A stretch of DNA of 64,000 bases from Epiperipatus broadwayi (GCA_028023455.1 JAQFVV010012405.1:11953423-12017422), one strand, 5' to 3'. Numbered from the stretch's first letter, positions 23,401-36,852 are shown. Notes: generated by a model not told the origin, from the sequence alone. A program made the numbers and translations.

Positions 23401-24490
23401 CCTGTTTTGCTATCAGACATGGACCGCCTACTCACCGTCATTTAAAGGCTCCCATAGAAAATAACTTCAATACTAATGAAAGATAAGAGAAGGAAATAAA
23501 GCCTCACACAGTTCCAACCTAATTCGCTTATTTCTTCCGTGAACTAATTCATTGGAAGAAGGTCTCTTTTGAGACTTTAGAGGTCCAAGTTTTCAAAGAT
23601 GTCTACCAGAGTTACTATTATTGTATTAGGAGTTGACAAATTGCTCTATCCCTTCAGATTTTGCATGAAACCTCCTTGCTGTCACTTTAACCGTACAGTA
23701 ATTAGCATTGAGAAATACTTTTAACAAAAGCTGATAGTAGACTTGTTCGGATCAGGCGATTTTAAAAAACAGTCCAATTGGGTCAGATACCCCATAATTC
23801 TTTATTAAAGGTGAAACTGTCAAATATATTAAAAAATTAAAAATCATTTATAATAATGTGTGTGTGTGTATATATATATTTTTGTATATGTATGTTAAAT
23901 TATTTCACTTGAGAGGAAGTTGAGGTAATTAATCAAGATGGCACTACTCTACACTTGATCATCGTCGGTATAGATTGCATAACTTGTCACTCATATTTAT
24001 TGGCAAAAAGTAAAACATTTAAATAGTCCATTTGAAGTTATATGTTTTTATAGAGAAACGGAGAAAATAAAAAAAAAACACGGCACTTAGCAGGCTTGCC
24101 AATAGCCAGATATTCAAAGCTATTAGTGTTTCAGGTTAGCTCAACACCCATTTACCGACCAATATTGTGTAGTTAGCTGGGTTCATAGCTATCTTAAAAA
24201 GATATATTAATGTTTAACAAATTGCAAATTTACCCATGCAGCATCGCATTCAGGTTGTAGGTATAACAGACAGGGTACTACTGTTAGTATAAAAGTTCTA
24301 TCACATGCATAATTTGAATTCATTTTTTAAATGAGTTTAATAATGTATGTGATCCACACAAATAATGTCAGATTTGCACTCAAATATAAAAAATATTGTT
24401 ATATATATATGCTATATTATTTGATTTAAATAGATAAATTTTTTAAACATTTATTTAAAAAATAATGGTATATATTTTATTTATAAATTA
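20441..24490. other. Long AT-rich stretch without recognised genes
   Basis: Mostly low-GC unique DNA. The MITE-like block at 22426-22512 lies here. A block of more balanced composition at about 23280-23470 has CpG dinucleotides; on the minus strand it reads open for about 50 residues but matches nothing I know. No gene supported. Confidence 0.45.
22426..22512. repeat. MITE-like repeat, second copy
   Basis: Contains ggtcttat, gggcttatttt and a terminal cttattttcaggg. It resembles 19409-19482 and is diverged, with duplicated internal modules. Confidence 0.45.
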
Positions 24491-24504
24491 AGTATTATCA
24501 TCAT

Positions 24505-25060
24505 TATCAACCATTATCAATCCATTGTAGGATGAAGGTCTCTCCAAGTTCAATCCATCTTCTCCGATCTTTAGCTTCTCTTCTTCATATCACCCCTGCA
24601 CACTTTCTTATTTCATCCATCCGTCAGACATGTGGTCTCTTTCTGGGTCTTTTACAATCTCTTGGAATCCAGTTTAAGATTTTAATTGTCCATCTAACTC
24701 CCCTTCAATCTTTTAATTTTTTCAATGAGGTCAGTAACACCTGTTTGTTCTCTTACCCATACAATGTGCTTTCGATCTATTCTTGTTACTCCCAACATGC
24801 ATCTCTCCATACTTCTTTGAGTGGTCTGAAGTCTCTGTATTGCTCTTCTATTAAGTATCCAAGTCTCAGATCCATAAGTAAGAACTGGTAAAACACATTT
24901 GTTAAAAACCTTCCTTTTCAAACATATAGGCATATTTCCTTTTAGTATTCAGTTATTTCTACCAAAAGCACTCCAACCAAGTTTAGTTCTATGATTAATT
25001 TCTTTCATTATGTTTCCATCTGTATTAATAATCTGACCAAGGTATTTGTAACTGTTAACT
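24505..25060 (-). pseudogene. RTE-like LINE 3' end
   Basis: Minus strand, high to low coordinates: an INHRTKLGWSAFGR-like block, then an intact run of 79 codons (24694-24933) with VFNKCVLPVLTYGSETW, NRRAIQRLQTTQRSMERCML and VWVREQTGVTDLIEKIKRLK. A broken tail follows, ending in GETFILQWIDNG and a GATAATG-rich microsatellite that is typical of this LINE's 3' end. It is 5' truncated and lacks RT catalytic motifs. Confidence 0.85.
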
Positions 25061-25239
25061 TGTAACTGTTAAATTAAGTATATCATCACCATTATCACAA
25101 TAACCATTTGAAGACAATTGTTGTTGTTGTTGTTATTATTATTTTGTAATGATTATACACATTTATGAATGAACTTCAAATATATCCATATGTAACTTGA
25201 ACACTTACTTGAAAAACATTTCAGAGACTTCAGACAACT

Positions 25240-25600
25240 CAATGTATTATGGTAAAATGTATTTTATTATTAGCAAGAAAAGATTGAAAATAAAATTTAT
25301 GGATGCAAAAACCAAAACCAACAGATGTTCCTGATAACATTTAAGGAATTAAAAAACTGAAATGGAAGTAAGCAGGATATCTTGCTAAAAAAGATAATAA
25401 CAAATGTACAATTGAAATCATAAACTTAGATCTTAAGAGATTTGTAAAAAAGGAAGAAAGAGAAAATATATGATAAGGATGTAAAATTTTCTGAGATGTT
25501 ATGGAAAAGAGAGACTAGGGATTGGAATAAATGGATTATACATAGAGAGTCCTTTATTGTGCAGTATACCAATGATGACTGAAATTGATAATAACATATG
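25240..25600 (+). pseudogene. RTE-like LINE 3' tail, decayed
   Basis: Plus strand reads IKKLKWK, YAGHLAKKDNNK-like, then RETRDWNKWIIHRESFIVQY before a degraded GATAATA tail. It matches the terminal region of the LINE at 24.5 kb in the opposite orientation. No complete frame. Confidence 0.65.
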
Positions 25601-26179
25601 GTTGTCTTTTAGTTTGTTTATTTGTTAATTTGCTTGTTCTGTTATAACCTCTTTTATAGAAAACATTACATTTGCCTAATTGTAGACTCATTTGTATTAT
25701 GTCTTCAGTTCTACATTCTAGGGAAGGCAATCGGTACAGCTTTCTATTAGAGTATCTTTAGCTAACCATTATAAATTAAATACATTATCATTTTTATGAA
25801 AACCAAAAGTCTCTTATAGTTTATTTGATGCATCATCCCAATCTAATAAATATGTGATTTTACAATAATAAGCCTCAGTATCATATCCACAAAGTGGAGA
25901 AACATGTCAATTAGTTTAGCTATAACAATCTTAAAAGATAATTTTCTAATATATATATATTCAGTTGATAGACAATCAAGATCTTGTTTCCATATAGCAA
26001 ATTCATCATTCCAGAAATTTAATTTCATTAATATCACTGTGAATAAATAAATACCCATTTTTAGTATGTCAAATGCAGCAGTGCATTAGAGTTCAAACTA
26101 CTTCCATTGCCTAAGTTTACATGTCTATTTACAAATTATCAACATATTTAGATTGACCCACATTCTTGCCATCTAAGCT

Positions 26180-27020
26180 AAAAGTTGCTGGGTTTTTTTC
26201 ATTATCTACTTGTGAAAGACTTAATTATTTTGAATTTTTGATTACTGAATCCAAGTTTTTATACACTGAATTTAGAATATTAGTAACATTCTATAGAACA
26301 CCTATTTAATTGGTGAGAAAAGCAAAGTTATTGGCTTACCTTAAATCTAGAAATCGGTAAGATGATATTTCTGCTTTTAAAAAATTCGAATTGAAAATTT
26401 TGCAATGTAACTTATATCATATCTTAGTAATTGATTCATGAAACTGCTTATAAACAATTCTAAAGATTACTATCACAGAAAAAGGGCAACAAAGTTATCT
26501 TTTTACAATATGATTTTTTTTATTTAAATACTTTAGATTTTCTATTGATAGTAAAGATGCTTTATTTCATCATGTAGGAGTTGTATAATATAAATAAAAT
26601 TCTACTATTCAACTAATTTTAATCATTGTCATATAATTATAGTCAAGGGAATGAATATATAAATCATTGCTTCTTTTACAAATACCTGTCAATATGACTA
26701 CATTATTTGATGAATCTCTAAAGCCAAATATAGTCTCTGGTAATCATTAATCTATAATTAGAAATTATATACTTAATAAATTTCTTGAAAGTACCTTTAA
26801 GTAGTACACAATAATGGCATTTTATAATAAGTGTTGCAAATTTTTCTATCTTTCTTGTTTTTAAATATTAAAAACATTTTTAAAACCAGATGGCACAATG
26901 TTATGAATCCATATATTGTAAAAGCATTTCAATCAACATCAAATTTTAAAACATTATTTACCTCATGGATTCTCAACATGGGAAGCCATGATCCCCAAAA
27001 TGTTGCATAGTATTTTTTGG
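26180..27020 (-). pseudogene. LINE reverse transcriptase remnant
   Basis: Minus strand contains NIVPSGFKNVFNI, then LKVLSRNLL and FGFRDSSNNVVILTGICKRS, which parallel VPSHLKNAFIV, AKVLSRILL and a GFRxxRST-type block of non-LTR RTs. Similar text occurs at 40.7-41.1 kb. Many stops; dead. Confidence 0.5.
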
Positions 27021-27879
27021 GAGGTTGTTGTAATGATTTCTGTTACAATTGTTTTATAGACATTTTTACCACTGAGATTTTAAACACATTTTAATATGGC
27101 TTAATTGCAATATTCTACTAATAGTTATAATCATAATTTTTGTTACATTTTGATTTACAAGTGTTAAACATATCTCATTCACAACATAGATACCATCAAC
27201 TTCAGACAAATATATTAATGATATCACTAATCATTTATTAAAATAGGGATTATCTTTAGCACAGATATAAACTTTTCATACATAAAAAAAAAGATAATTT
27301 TAGATTCGTTGTTATGGATTCTTAAAAACTTAAAAGTCTGCTGTGTTCATACTTTGGATTATTTGCTTGTAAAAAATTGAATATTTATAAAACTCCACTG
27401 TAACAGTTCTTGATTTACTTTCTAAAGTATTATTTACTAAGGCAATAAACCTAAAGCATGTGCAGTTGAAAATGCGAAGGTGGGGACCTCTACAGGTCTT
27501 AACCACAAGCTTACGCATTGGAAGAAGTATTGTATTAATCAATTTTAATGTTATCAGGCTTTAATTGATAATTTAAATTTCAGTAATGAACAACACCAAA
27601 TTACATCTTTTAGCAAATCCATGAACATGCAGAAATTTTTATTTTGTTGACCTAATCTACTTAAATAACTTATGCCCTTTGATTTGTTAAATTGATTCAT
27701 TTTTAAGTCTGTTTCAGTAAGAGCTACTATATCAGTCTCACTTCATGACAATCCTTTAGTACTGGGTTTTAGAAGAGTTTATATTAAATAAGGTTTATAC
27801 TTTCCATGTGCCTATAGTAAATGCTTTGTCACCTTTAATATTAAATGTATTAAAAAATTTAAATTATAGTAATAGAAAT

Positions 27880-28080
27880 CTTAAACTGGATTCCAAGAAA
27901 TTGTAAATGACCCAGAAAATAACCACGTGTGAGATGGATGGGTGAAAGAAGAAAGTGTGCAGGTGTGATGTGGAGAATAGAAGCTAGAGATTAGAGAAAA
28001 TGCATTGAACTTGGAGAGACATTCATTCTGCAGTGAATTGATAATGGTTGACAATGGTGATGGTGATTAGTATATAATTA
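27880..28080 (+). pseudogene. RTE-like LINE 3' tail fragment
   Basis: Contains a degraded RKCAGVMWRIEARD and IELGETFILQ followed by IDNG-stop and a gataatggttgacaatggtg tail, the same 3' end as at 24.5 kb. Confidence 0.65.
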
Positions 28081-28763
28081 TTTCAGTAATATATTTTAAT
28101 GATGTATAAGTCAAGAAATGCTAAAATACAGAATTTTAAAATTAAAACGCTTGAATAAATTCTGCTAAGAAAAAAGACAAACAGTTAAGGGCAAACAATG
28201 TCAGTGATTATCTTGTGCATATTGTACCTGTATTTGCATAGTTAGATAAAAGATGGAACAGCCATCAAGTAGTGCAATGGAAAATGGATGTTTTTCTAAT
28301 CAAACAAGGCATTACTCATCAAATATTCCTATTGATAGTTGGTGAGATGTTAGATTCATTTTTTTTGGCTTCATTTTATAATTTAAATATAATGATACAT
28401 CCATTGACTGATAAATAAATGGCGATATAGCTAGATTGTATGTTGTTACCTGAAATTTTTTTTAAAAGCAGTGATTTTGAAAAACAATGTAATGTTTTTA
28501 TTCTTAACAAATTTATAGATATTGGGGATTAATGTATTAATTGTTAAGATCCAAGACCACTGTGCTTACATGTGTATAATTGAATAACATTTTAAAATAA
28601 AATTTGTGATATTTGCCAATAATAATTATAACTATATTTTTAGACACTATTCAAATATTATATAAGTGCAATCCATATAAAAGAAAAAACTTTGTGATGT
28701 TAGCGGTGACCCTAGCTATTACAGGTGTTACTTTTGTTTTATCTAAGCCATGTGTATATACAT

Positions 28764-29075
28764 TTATCTCTACCAGTGCAAAATTAGAGAAGCCATTGAG
28801 ATACTTAAAAGGCCAGATTGTATCAATAAGCGAGATGATACATGCAAACTTTCTCATATTTGGAAAGATTTTTTTTAAAAAAACATTCTTAATTTAACTT
28901 TTTGCTATTTGTGGAACTTTAACGTTTTTTTTTTCAAATCAGTGATTGTAGCGCCTCTACAATCGTCCTTCTACCTTTTATCATCCAGTGGATGACTTGT
29001 GTGATCAAGTCGAAACATCAGTATATCAATGTTTAAATTTTTTAACACAGATGAACCTGCAAAATATGTCTTTTA
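28764..29075 (+). mobile_element. PLE2 3'-end fragment
   Basis: About 310 bp nearly identical to 37770-38079: ccagtgcaaaattagagaag, the tgtagcgcctctacaatc block, the terminal hairpin (ggatgacttg...caagtcgaaac at 28994-29018) and gatgaacctgcaaaatatgt. Heavily 5' truncated; no RT or GIY-YIG core remains. Confidence 0.88.
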
Positions 29076-29079
29076 TATA

Positions 29080-30130
29080 TATTAAATATTTGGAAATGTA
29101 AGTAGAATGTTTTTTATTTAAATATGTCCAAGTGTAGCAAAATATCACTCAGAAAAATTTTCTGCAGCAAAAAAATGCAACATTTTTTAGCTAAAATAAC
29201 AATAAATTAAGAGCCACAAAAATGTTTCCAACATTTTAGAGAAAAATCTGGATCACTAAAATGATTTGAATTGAGTTAAAAAATAGTTTACATTGTTTAT
29301 AAGATTTTTATGCAATTTTTGAGTTTGATATTTTCTGACTCTTTTTCACATTTAGTAACATAATATAATTGAGTTTTTTAAATGCAAAGCCATTTCTATA
29401 ACTACTAAATAAAGAATAATTCTGTGTTTGTTGAACTTTAAATTGAGAAGTTTTAAAAAATATATGAAAACATTGAAATGATTATAAACAGAATATTAAC
29501 TCTTTAATATTATCACTCTCATATTTGACATAGGTAGATGGTAAATATGGATAGGTAGTTAGACGTGGCATTGCTATTGGAAGTGACTTGTTTTTTTTTT
29601 TGAAATTATCTAGTAACTTGATGTTAGTTGAAGATTTGAAATGAAAAATTTAACACAAAGTTGGAAGTAAGCTATCAACTGATTGGAAATTGAAGAAAAT
29701 GTATAAAGTTACTTTTTTTTTTCTTGCTAGCCTAGTTTCCACTGTTTATAAGTATAAACAGCCAGAGCTTGTTAACTTTGTGAGCAAGTGAATTAATTGC
29801 TGAGAACTTGAAATCGAATTTTTATTACTAAACAAAGATCAGAGTTTGCTACGATAATATTAAAAGTAAGCATATGCTTGACTGACCTTTGGATTTTGAA
29901 ATTCTGTGCTGGTATTATTCGTGACAGACACTGGTCATCAGATGGCTTTTTTAAAAATTATTGTTAGATAACTTGATTTTAATTGAAAGTTTAAATAAAA
30001 AATGTAACTCAAAATTGGAAAGAAGTGATCAAGTGATTAAAGATATATTATTATCGTGCATTAACTAAAGTGTTGTTATTATTGTTGTTGTTGATGTCAT
30101 CGTCTTTGTTGTTTTTGTTATTATTATTAC
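29080..30130. repeat. AT-rich stretch with a duplicated segment
   Basis: About 29590-29700 and 29945-30050 are diverged direct copies (gataacttgattttaattga-like, then a gaagtgatcaa-like block). A TTG/TTA microsatellite lies at about 30070-30150. No gene seen. Confidence 0.5.
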
Positions 30131-30199
30131 TACTACTATTAAAAAAAGTTCTTATGTAATATAATTTAACAGTGTATGACTTAAAAAAAGATTAAATAT

Positions 30200-32540
30200 T
30201 CAGATCATGTAAATAGTATTATTCTGCAATAGTATTTCAGTGGTTTCATTGCTTGCAATTTTTTTCTTTTTTGTTTTCCTGCGATGTGCATCAACCCCTG
30301 AGAAAAAACCTAACTGTTGGGGAGTAAGGGAAGTGGTATTAGAAAGAAGCTGCCTGGTCCAGTGTGAGTCTTGTGGTAATTCTGTTGGTAAGGAGCTGGA
30401 AGTAGTAAATTTAATTTTTTTCTTTGCTGGTATGGTAATTTCTGTAATGCACTTAGCAGATATGGTGGAAGGTAATATAGTGACTTCCATGCTTAGAGAG
30501 TCATTGAGTGGGCTGGGAATAATTGCTTTTTTGTTTTTCTTTTTGGATTTTTTTGCCCTTCACTGGAAGAAAACAGTCTGAGTGGTTGGAGTCATTATTA
30601 CTGGGATTCGGGGATGAAGTGATGAGACATTGATCACTTGATTTAAACTCATCTATATATTCTGGATCTGGAGAGTCTGTGTTCTGTGGTTGTACATTAT
30701 TTATAACAAGTGATGATGAGCACCCTGGCAATGGAAGCTTATTAACTTCCACAATGATGCCTTCTTCTAGTGGCTGTTGTTTCTGGTTTGGCACAGGAGT
30801 TAAAGTATCAAATGCAGGTTGTGTATTGGGGGGAATTGAGCACTGATGCGATTTATTTAATTTGAGACCACAATGTATACAAAACTTAGCCAGGCAGTCT
30901 TTAACTATGTGTGTGCATTGCTTGCAGTGAAAACATTGAGGCAGTGTGCCTTTAAATGTAATAATTAATACTGCATTGTTGAACTCGTGTACCATCGGTA
31001 TATCTGTTGGAATGATATTTTTGTTTAAAAAGATGTTAAATGTAGCAATGTTTGTAAAAACTGGTGGCAAAACTTTTCTGTCTATTATATAATTAAAGTT
31101 AGCTATAGATCAATTTCTTTGAAATCGATGTAACAATTTCTGATTTGACCTTGAAGTGATAGAGGGTGATCAGTGTCAATGTAACAAATAATTTTAGGGT
31201 TTGTAAAGTATTAAAGATTTTAAGACTTCTCATTCGATAATTTAATATACAAAATTAACAAAGCGTATGCCACACTTGAATGAGAAGCTATAAAGATACA
31301 CAGAAATTATTACATGCTAAGCGCTTCCGAGGTCTTTTGCCCTATTTTTTCGTTCTGCAGCTCACAGTACCGCTATGAATATGAGGCAAAAGACCTCGAA
31401 AGCGCTTAGTGTGTAATAATTTCTGTGTATCTTTATAGCTTCTCATTCAAGTGTGGCATACACTTTGTTAATTTTGTATATTAAATTTTAGAGTTTAAAA
31501 ATTTAATGTGGTTTTTAAAAATATCTCTTTGAGGTTTATTATGGAATTCAAGACAGAGGTACCTATTATTTGGATGGTTAAGAACCTTGTAAATGTAACT
31601 CCATAATTTTTTCTCCAATAAGCTTTGATATAATTCATCTATGGGAAATCTAAGTAAGTTGCAATTGGCATTAGTAACGGACATAATTAGTGATTTATGA
31701 TTTTGGAAATTTTTGAACAAATTTAGAAGAGTTTGTGGAATCGAATTATTAAATTGTTTTGTGATGAGATCGTATAGCTCTGGCATGATTGGTTGATTTT
31801 GATTTAGGGTGGTATTGTTGTTACATGATTGATCTTCAGAATCATTATCGATCCCTAGAAGCTCGGAGAGAGATTCCGCTGTTGAGTGAACGTAATTGCT
31901 CATGCTGCTTGCATTATTCCTCAGAGCCCTCATGTAAGTATTTTTTTAAGCTTTTATCTGAGTTAGTTATTTCTACACATAAACTTTTTTCGTTAGTTAA
32001 AAGAAAATTATTATTGCCAATAATTGGAGTAGCTTAAATGTGATGGGGGAAAGGCTATTTTCTAAACTAGGAAAATTTAATAGATCATTTGCAGGCCCTT
32101 CCAAGTACTTGTCAGAGCTAATTAAATTTGACTTATAGGTAAAGAAAATGGTTTGGTTGGTGAATTTTGGAATAAAACATCTGCTGTAAAGTAAATATTA
32201 TTATTTGCAAGGGAAGGATTATCCTTAGGTGTGAGGGAAAAGTCAGATTGGGAATAATCAGTACTGTTAATATTAATACGATTAACGTTAAGCTCTACCA
32301 ATCAAGGCATTTTGATGCCATCAAATGGCTATTTTAAGGCTATCGAATTAATCACTAGAAAGAATTAAAACAAGGTGATTTTCTTACTTAAAAGTTAACA
32401 GCAGCTAGCAAAGTCTTGTATGAAAAAATAAAATAACAATAAATAGAGGGATTGACTAAAAACAAGTGTACCGCAAATCCAAAAAACTATGAGAGAGAAG
32501 CATGACAGTCATGCTTAGTCAATGCCATCTTGGATCTACT
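30200..32540 (-). pseudogene. LINE ORF1 (gag-like zinc-knuckle protein), split by a palindrome
   Basis: Minus strand. A 5' leader near 32540 (ccaagatggc) is followed by open segments. 31933-31481 gives 150 residues starting MRALRNNASSMSNYVHS and carrying helical, Asn-rich sequence. 31070-30501 gives 189 residues with CFHCKQCTHIVKDC, a CX2CX4HX4C knuckle, and a second Cys/His cluster CIHCGLKLNKSHQC. A shifted frame at 30490-30200 probably holds the C-terminus. No RT follows, so it is a truncated or ORF1-only copy. Family signature is gag-like ORF1 of a Jockey/CR1-type LINE; exact clade not determined. The palindrome at 31238-31488 interrupts it. Confidence 0.7.
31238..31488. repeat. Palindrome with PLE-type hairpin inserted in LINE ORF1
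   Basis: Arms 31238-31341 and 31385-31488 (coordinates sum to 62726) with a 43-bp spacer. Right arm outward: ATGAATATGAGG, loop, CCTCGAAAGCGCTTAG, again hairpin plus GAAA. The ORF1 frame breaks exactly here: NSKI-stop on one side, NPKIICYIDTDHPL on the other. Flanks tctaaaattta and tcttaaaatcttta may be a diverged target duplication. Confidence 0.82.
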
Positions 32541-32663
32541 CACTACTACTACTACTACTATTACTACTACTACTGCTACTGCTACTGCTACTGCTATTGC
32601 TGCTGCTACTACTACTATGACTACTACTACTACTACTATTATTACTACTACTACTACTAATAC

Positions 32664-32708
<45 letters not shown>
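32541..32708. repeat. (TAC)n/(TTA)n microsatellite
   Basis: Impure TAC/TGC triplets pass into pure TTA. The Thr/Ala/Ile-rich frame here is a microsatellite artefact. Confidence 0.95.
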
Positions 32709-32710
<2 letters not shown>

Positions 32711-33249
32711 GAAAAACAATATTAAGATTTTTTGAATAATGTCAGAGTTCCAATATTCTGAGCAATACTATAATTAAAGTAGATTGAATTATTTATGAAT
32801 AAGTTCATGGGTCTCAATCATTTCTATTAATAAATATTCTCCCTTCGGAAATATAAGTGTTATCATAATATGAGTGACAAAATGAAGATTAATAAAAATG
32901 TGCTGAAAAATATATTAATTTAATAACCTGTCAGAAGTATGGATAAGTAAAACATGTATCATCCACAGTGAAGCTTTATTTTTAAAAAATAATGACTGAA
33001 AAAAACGAATAATTAACAAAAACATGTTAACTAAAAAAGAACGAATATAGATAAGAATAATTTAATCAAATTCTTGACTAGAAATGAAAACAGAAAAAAA
33101 AAACTATTCTATATATAGCATTTGTGCTTTTTTTTTTAAAGTTAAACAAATGTGTTGTAAATATTTTATATTATTTAAAAAAATATTTCTTCCCATGATA
33201 AATGTTGAATGTATAGAAAATTTAAACTTTATTTAAACTTTTCGAATAC
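32709..33249. other. AT-rich stretch, no gene seen
   Basis: Unique AT-rich sequence with A-runs; no coding signature. Confidence 0.45.
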
Positions 33250-33880
33250 AAACAACTTGTTAGTAATAACACACAAATAGACAACACAGCTTAGTAATTA
33301 CACAATGTTCAATTAGTATTATTTTCCACCCTTTTTTTAGATATCACTGACTTGTCCAGTGACAATATTATCATAGAAGTCGAATTTACACTTTTAGATT
33401 CTTGAATGTTGAATTTTAAGACAATGCTCTAACCAAGTGAACTGTTCTGTAAAAGGCAAGAGATACTATAAATTTCATACACTTATCTAGGAAGATTGAT
33501 ACAAATCATCCAGAGACTGTCAAATTTTTTGAAATACTTTTTTCTAAGAGTGAGTTTAATTACAGGTTTCCATACATTATATATTGCCACACTTGGTTGA
33601 CTTATAAGATTATTTGCTATTGTTGTATGAATAGTGTCCTTGAATTTACTTCTTTGTAGCTTTTCCTCTCAATCTTATATTTTTGTATTTTCCCAATTGA
33701 ACACATGGCTATTAGAACAATTTGTTTTTTCTCTTTTAATGATTAGTTTGTGTTCTTTCAATTGCTGTTCAACAGGATGATAGTTCTCACCAATATACAA
33801 CCTTCTACATCGACATGGTATTTCATAAATGCAGTTTTTGTTTTCACCATTAATTTTTATTATTAATTTAAGCATATTAT
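33250..33880 (-). pseudogene. Old relative of PLE1, 3' end only
   Basis: The minus strand retains 66 open codons (33875-33675) reading NCIYEIPCRCRRLYIGENYH, a GIY-YIG core close to PLE1, followed by QQLKEHKLIIKREKTN and FNWENTKI. Beyond the stop it keeps a decayed tRNA-like block (about 33380-33455), a cccttttt...cttttcgaa relic of the hairpin, and gttagtaataacac tandem-repeat traces. The tRNA-like block is therefore ancestral to this PLE family. Confidence 0.85.
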
Positions 33881-36246
33881 ATATTTATTTTGTTTAGAAA
33901 TTATAATTATATTAAATTTAATTTCTGAATTTAAAATAATAATAATAATTGGTCTATTGAGATACAACTGTGAGCTATGCATCTATATACTACATTAAAC
34001 CATCATAAAGCAAAAAAAAAAAAAAAAAGTATTTTTTGTTATAAAATTCCAAATTTTCTTGATAACTTGAAATAATTTAGACAATTGGATGGAATTCTAA
34101 TAAGAAAAAAGGCTGAAACTTTTCAACTTTTTCAAGATATTGTATAAAAAGCTTGAAATTTATGATATTATTCAAACATTATTATTCTTTGTTAGAATTG
34201 TCCTTTTTCCCACTTTTAATCTCACTCTTTTTTATCCTTTCTTGTCCTTTTTTCACTCTTTTTATCTCCTTTTGTTTTTAGTAGTCAAATAATTACGGTG
34301 TGAACTGAATGAAATGTTATTTAAGGAATTTTTATGGTTTTTTTTCAATTTGAACATATATTTAAAATAATTCTCAAGAAAGCAAAATGATCTTAAACCA
34401 TTGTATTTTTTTTTTTAAAAAGTGATCAATTTTGATTAATGTATACTCTATAACTATATTTTGAAAGCTAATGATTTGTATTTAACAATTCAATTCATAT
34501 TCAGATTTTCTAATTAGTTATTGACAAGATAGTATTTGTTGTTTTTATGTATCTACATTATGTTAGTATTACTATTAATTTTAATTTGATATATTTTGCA
34601 AAATGAAATTTAATTATTTGCTTATGTAATTTTCTTTTCTCTCTCTTTTTTCTTTTTTTCTCTTCTTCTTTTAATAAACACAGTTAATTAAAATTTTTCC
34701 AAATGAAAATTAAAATTAATCTAAATTCATTGATAAAAGCGAATAGCATTAAATTTAATAAGTAATCAGTTTCATAATTCAAAAGTTTTATTTTTTTAAA
34801 TATTTTTTAAGTTATAAATTTAAAGAAAAGGCATTATTTGTATGTGTATTCAAATATATGCATATATATAAATGAAATATCCGAATAATATTTAATTTAT
34901 ATCTGTAACCCGTGAAAATATTTGATTTAATATTTGTATATATTCCACCTTTATTATTAAAAGGAGGTTGCCTTGACAACAGTTTAAATTATTGATTGTT
35001 ATTGATATTGGGATTGTCTAAGTGTTGACTAGTTTTTAATGATATATATATATATTGAAGTGGTCATCCATTAGCAAGAAGTCATGTAAGATTATACACC
35101 AAGTACAATGATGAATCATTGTTTAAAGTTATGCCTGGGTTTCTTGAAAGGTCATGAGACCGCCAGTGCTAGAGGTGAAAGATTGAGTTTTGATAACAGA
35201 AAATTATTTTTTGAGTTCATTTTCCTTAAAGATATCCAGAAAAATTTATTTTAAAATGAAAAACTTATCTTTAAAATATTTTCGTATTTAAACATTGAAA
35301 ATTGAGTAGAGTATTATGGTACTTTTATAAATAATTTTGGGTCTGATGTAATAAAGCAAAATAGTATAATCCAAATTGAAATTACATCATCTAATATTTT
35401 CATTTTCTTCTAACAAAATGATATGATTTCAATATGCAATAACTGTTTTTTATTGATATTTTTGCTTCATTAAGTAAGAGCTGAAAAATTACTTATAAAA
35501 ATACATAAATTATTCATGTTAAATTTCAAAGGATTAAATCTATATCCTTGAGAAACCCTTTAGTTCAATATATGTATATACAAATATATTAGTAAATGAG
35601 AACTCTGTTATATAAATAAAAATAAATCGACAACCATGGTGTACTGATCTGCTGCAACCAATAAAACCAACTCCACTGGCTTATATAAAATCATAGTAAG
35701 CCAACATCAAACCTGTCTAAGATGCTGGATAAAAGAAAACAATAACAAACCTAATGAAATTATTTATAGTTTGGACAGTTTGCTATTGTTTTCTTTCAGC
35801 CAACAGAAGAGTTTTTATTGATTACTATAGATCAATATACCTTGATTCTGGACTTTTTTTCATTTAAAAAATGGATTTCCCACTTACTTAATAAATTTAC
35901 TATATTTAAATTTGAATATATGTATATTATATATAATATTTTTATGATTGTATGATGAAAATTAAGTTTTTTGTGGGTTATGCATGTATTATTTTGTTTT
36001 AGTTTCCTATGTTTTAATGACAAAATATCATGCATCTCCTTATTACTTAAAACATAACAGTTCTTCATTAAAAATTTAATCTTGATAATGATAAATGCTA
36101 TGTCATTGAAACATCGGAAATTAAAATAATACATATATATATAATGTTATTCGGGTAGATTCATGTATAATTTATTAATATATATATATATCATCATTTA
36201 TATATATATAAATAATTTAAATAAATAGTTTATTTAAATAATTTAT
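33881..36246. other. AT-rich stretch, no gene seen
   Basis: No gene signature. A small imperfect inverted repeat lies at about 35729-35805 (gctggataaaagaaaacaat against ctattgttttctttcagcc). The minus-strand frame at 35832-36134 shows no family features. TA runs flank the PLE2 copy. Confidence 0.45.
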
Positions 36247-36402
36247 ATATATAAAAGATATACTTTGCGGGTTCATCCATGTTAAAATATTTTAAATATT
36301 GATATACTGATGTTTCGACTTGGTAACACAAGTCATCCACAGAGTGATAAAAGGTAGAAAGATGGTTGTAGAGGCGCTACAATCACTGATTTGAAAAAAA
36401 TG

Positions 36403-36705
36403 TTAAAGTTCCTCCAATAGCAAAAATGTTAAATTAAGAATGTTTTTTAAAAAAATCTTTCCAAATAGGAGGAAGTTTGCTTGTATCATCTCACTTATTG
36501 ATACAATCTGGCCTTTTAAGTATCTCAATGGCTTCTCTAATTTTGCACTGGTATAGATTATCACATCTGGATATGGCCTGGTACTAGAAAAATTAATTTT
36601 ATGACATGAATCCATAGTCTGGAGTGAGAGTGCTGATGTTGATGAGTGTTGTTTAACTGCATTAGCATGCTCATCTCTCCTAATACTGATGCGACAATTA
36701 CTCAT
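36403..36705 (-). pseudogene. PLE2 inverted copy, partial GIY-YIG region
   Basis: Minus-strand 100-codon open frame starting MSNCRISIRRDEHANAVKQH and continuing past the endonuclease into the 3' region. It parallels the end of the forward frame, with differences and a frameshift near YTSAKLEKPLRYLKG. It is part of the left arm and not an independent gene. Confidence 0.85.
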
Positions 36706-36852
36706 ACCTATGTAAGAAGCCTTACAATTTTCACATGAGATTTGATAAACACCATGAGATTCAAGAGGGATTGAATCCTTAGGCTTGGTTATTATATTAC
36801 TGATCTTTTGATGAGTAGAAAATGCTGTATTTATATTATAGCATTTTAATAT

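Noticed and set aside
30240-30581. 113-residue plus-strand frame with hydrophobic stretches
   Set aside because: It lies antisense to the LINE ORF1 and has no signature of its own.
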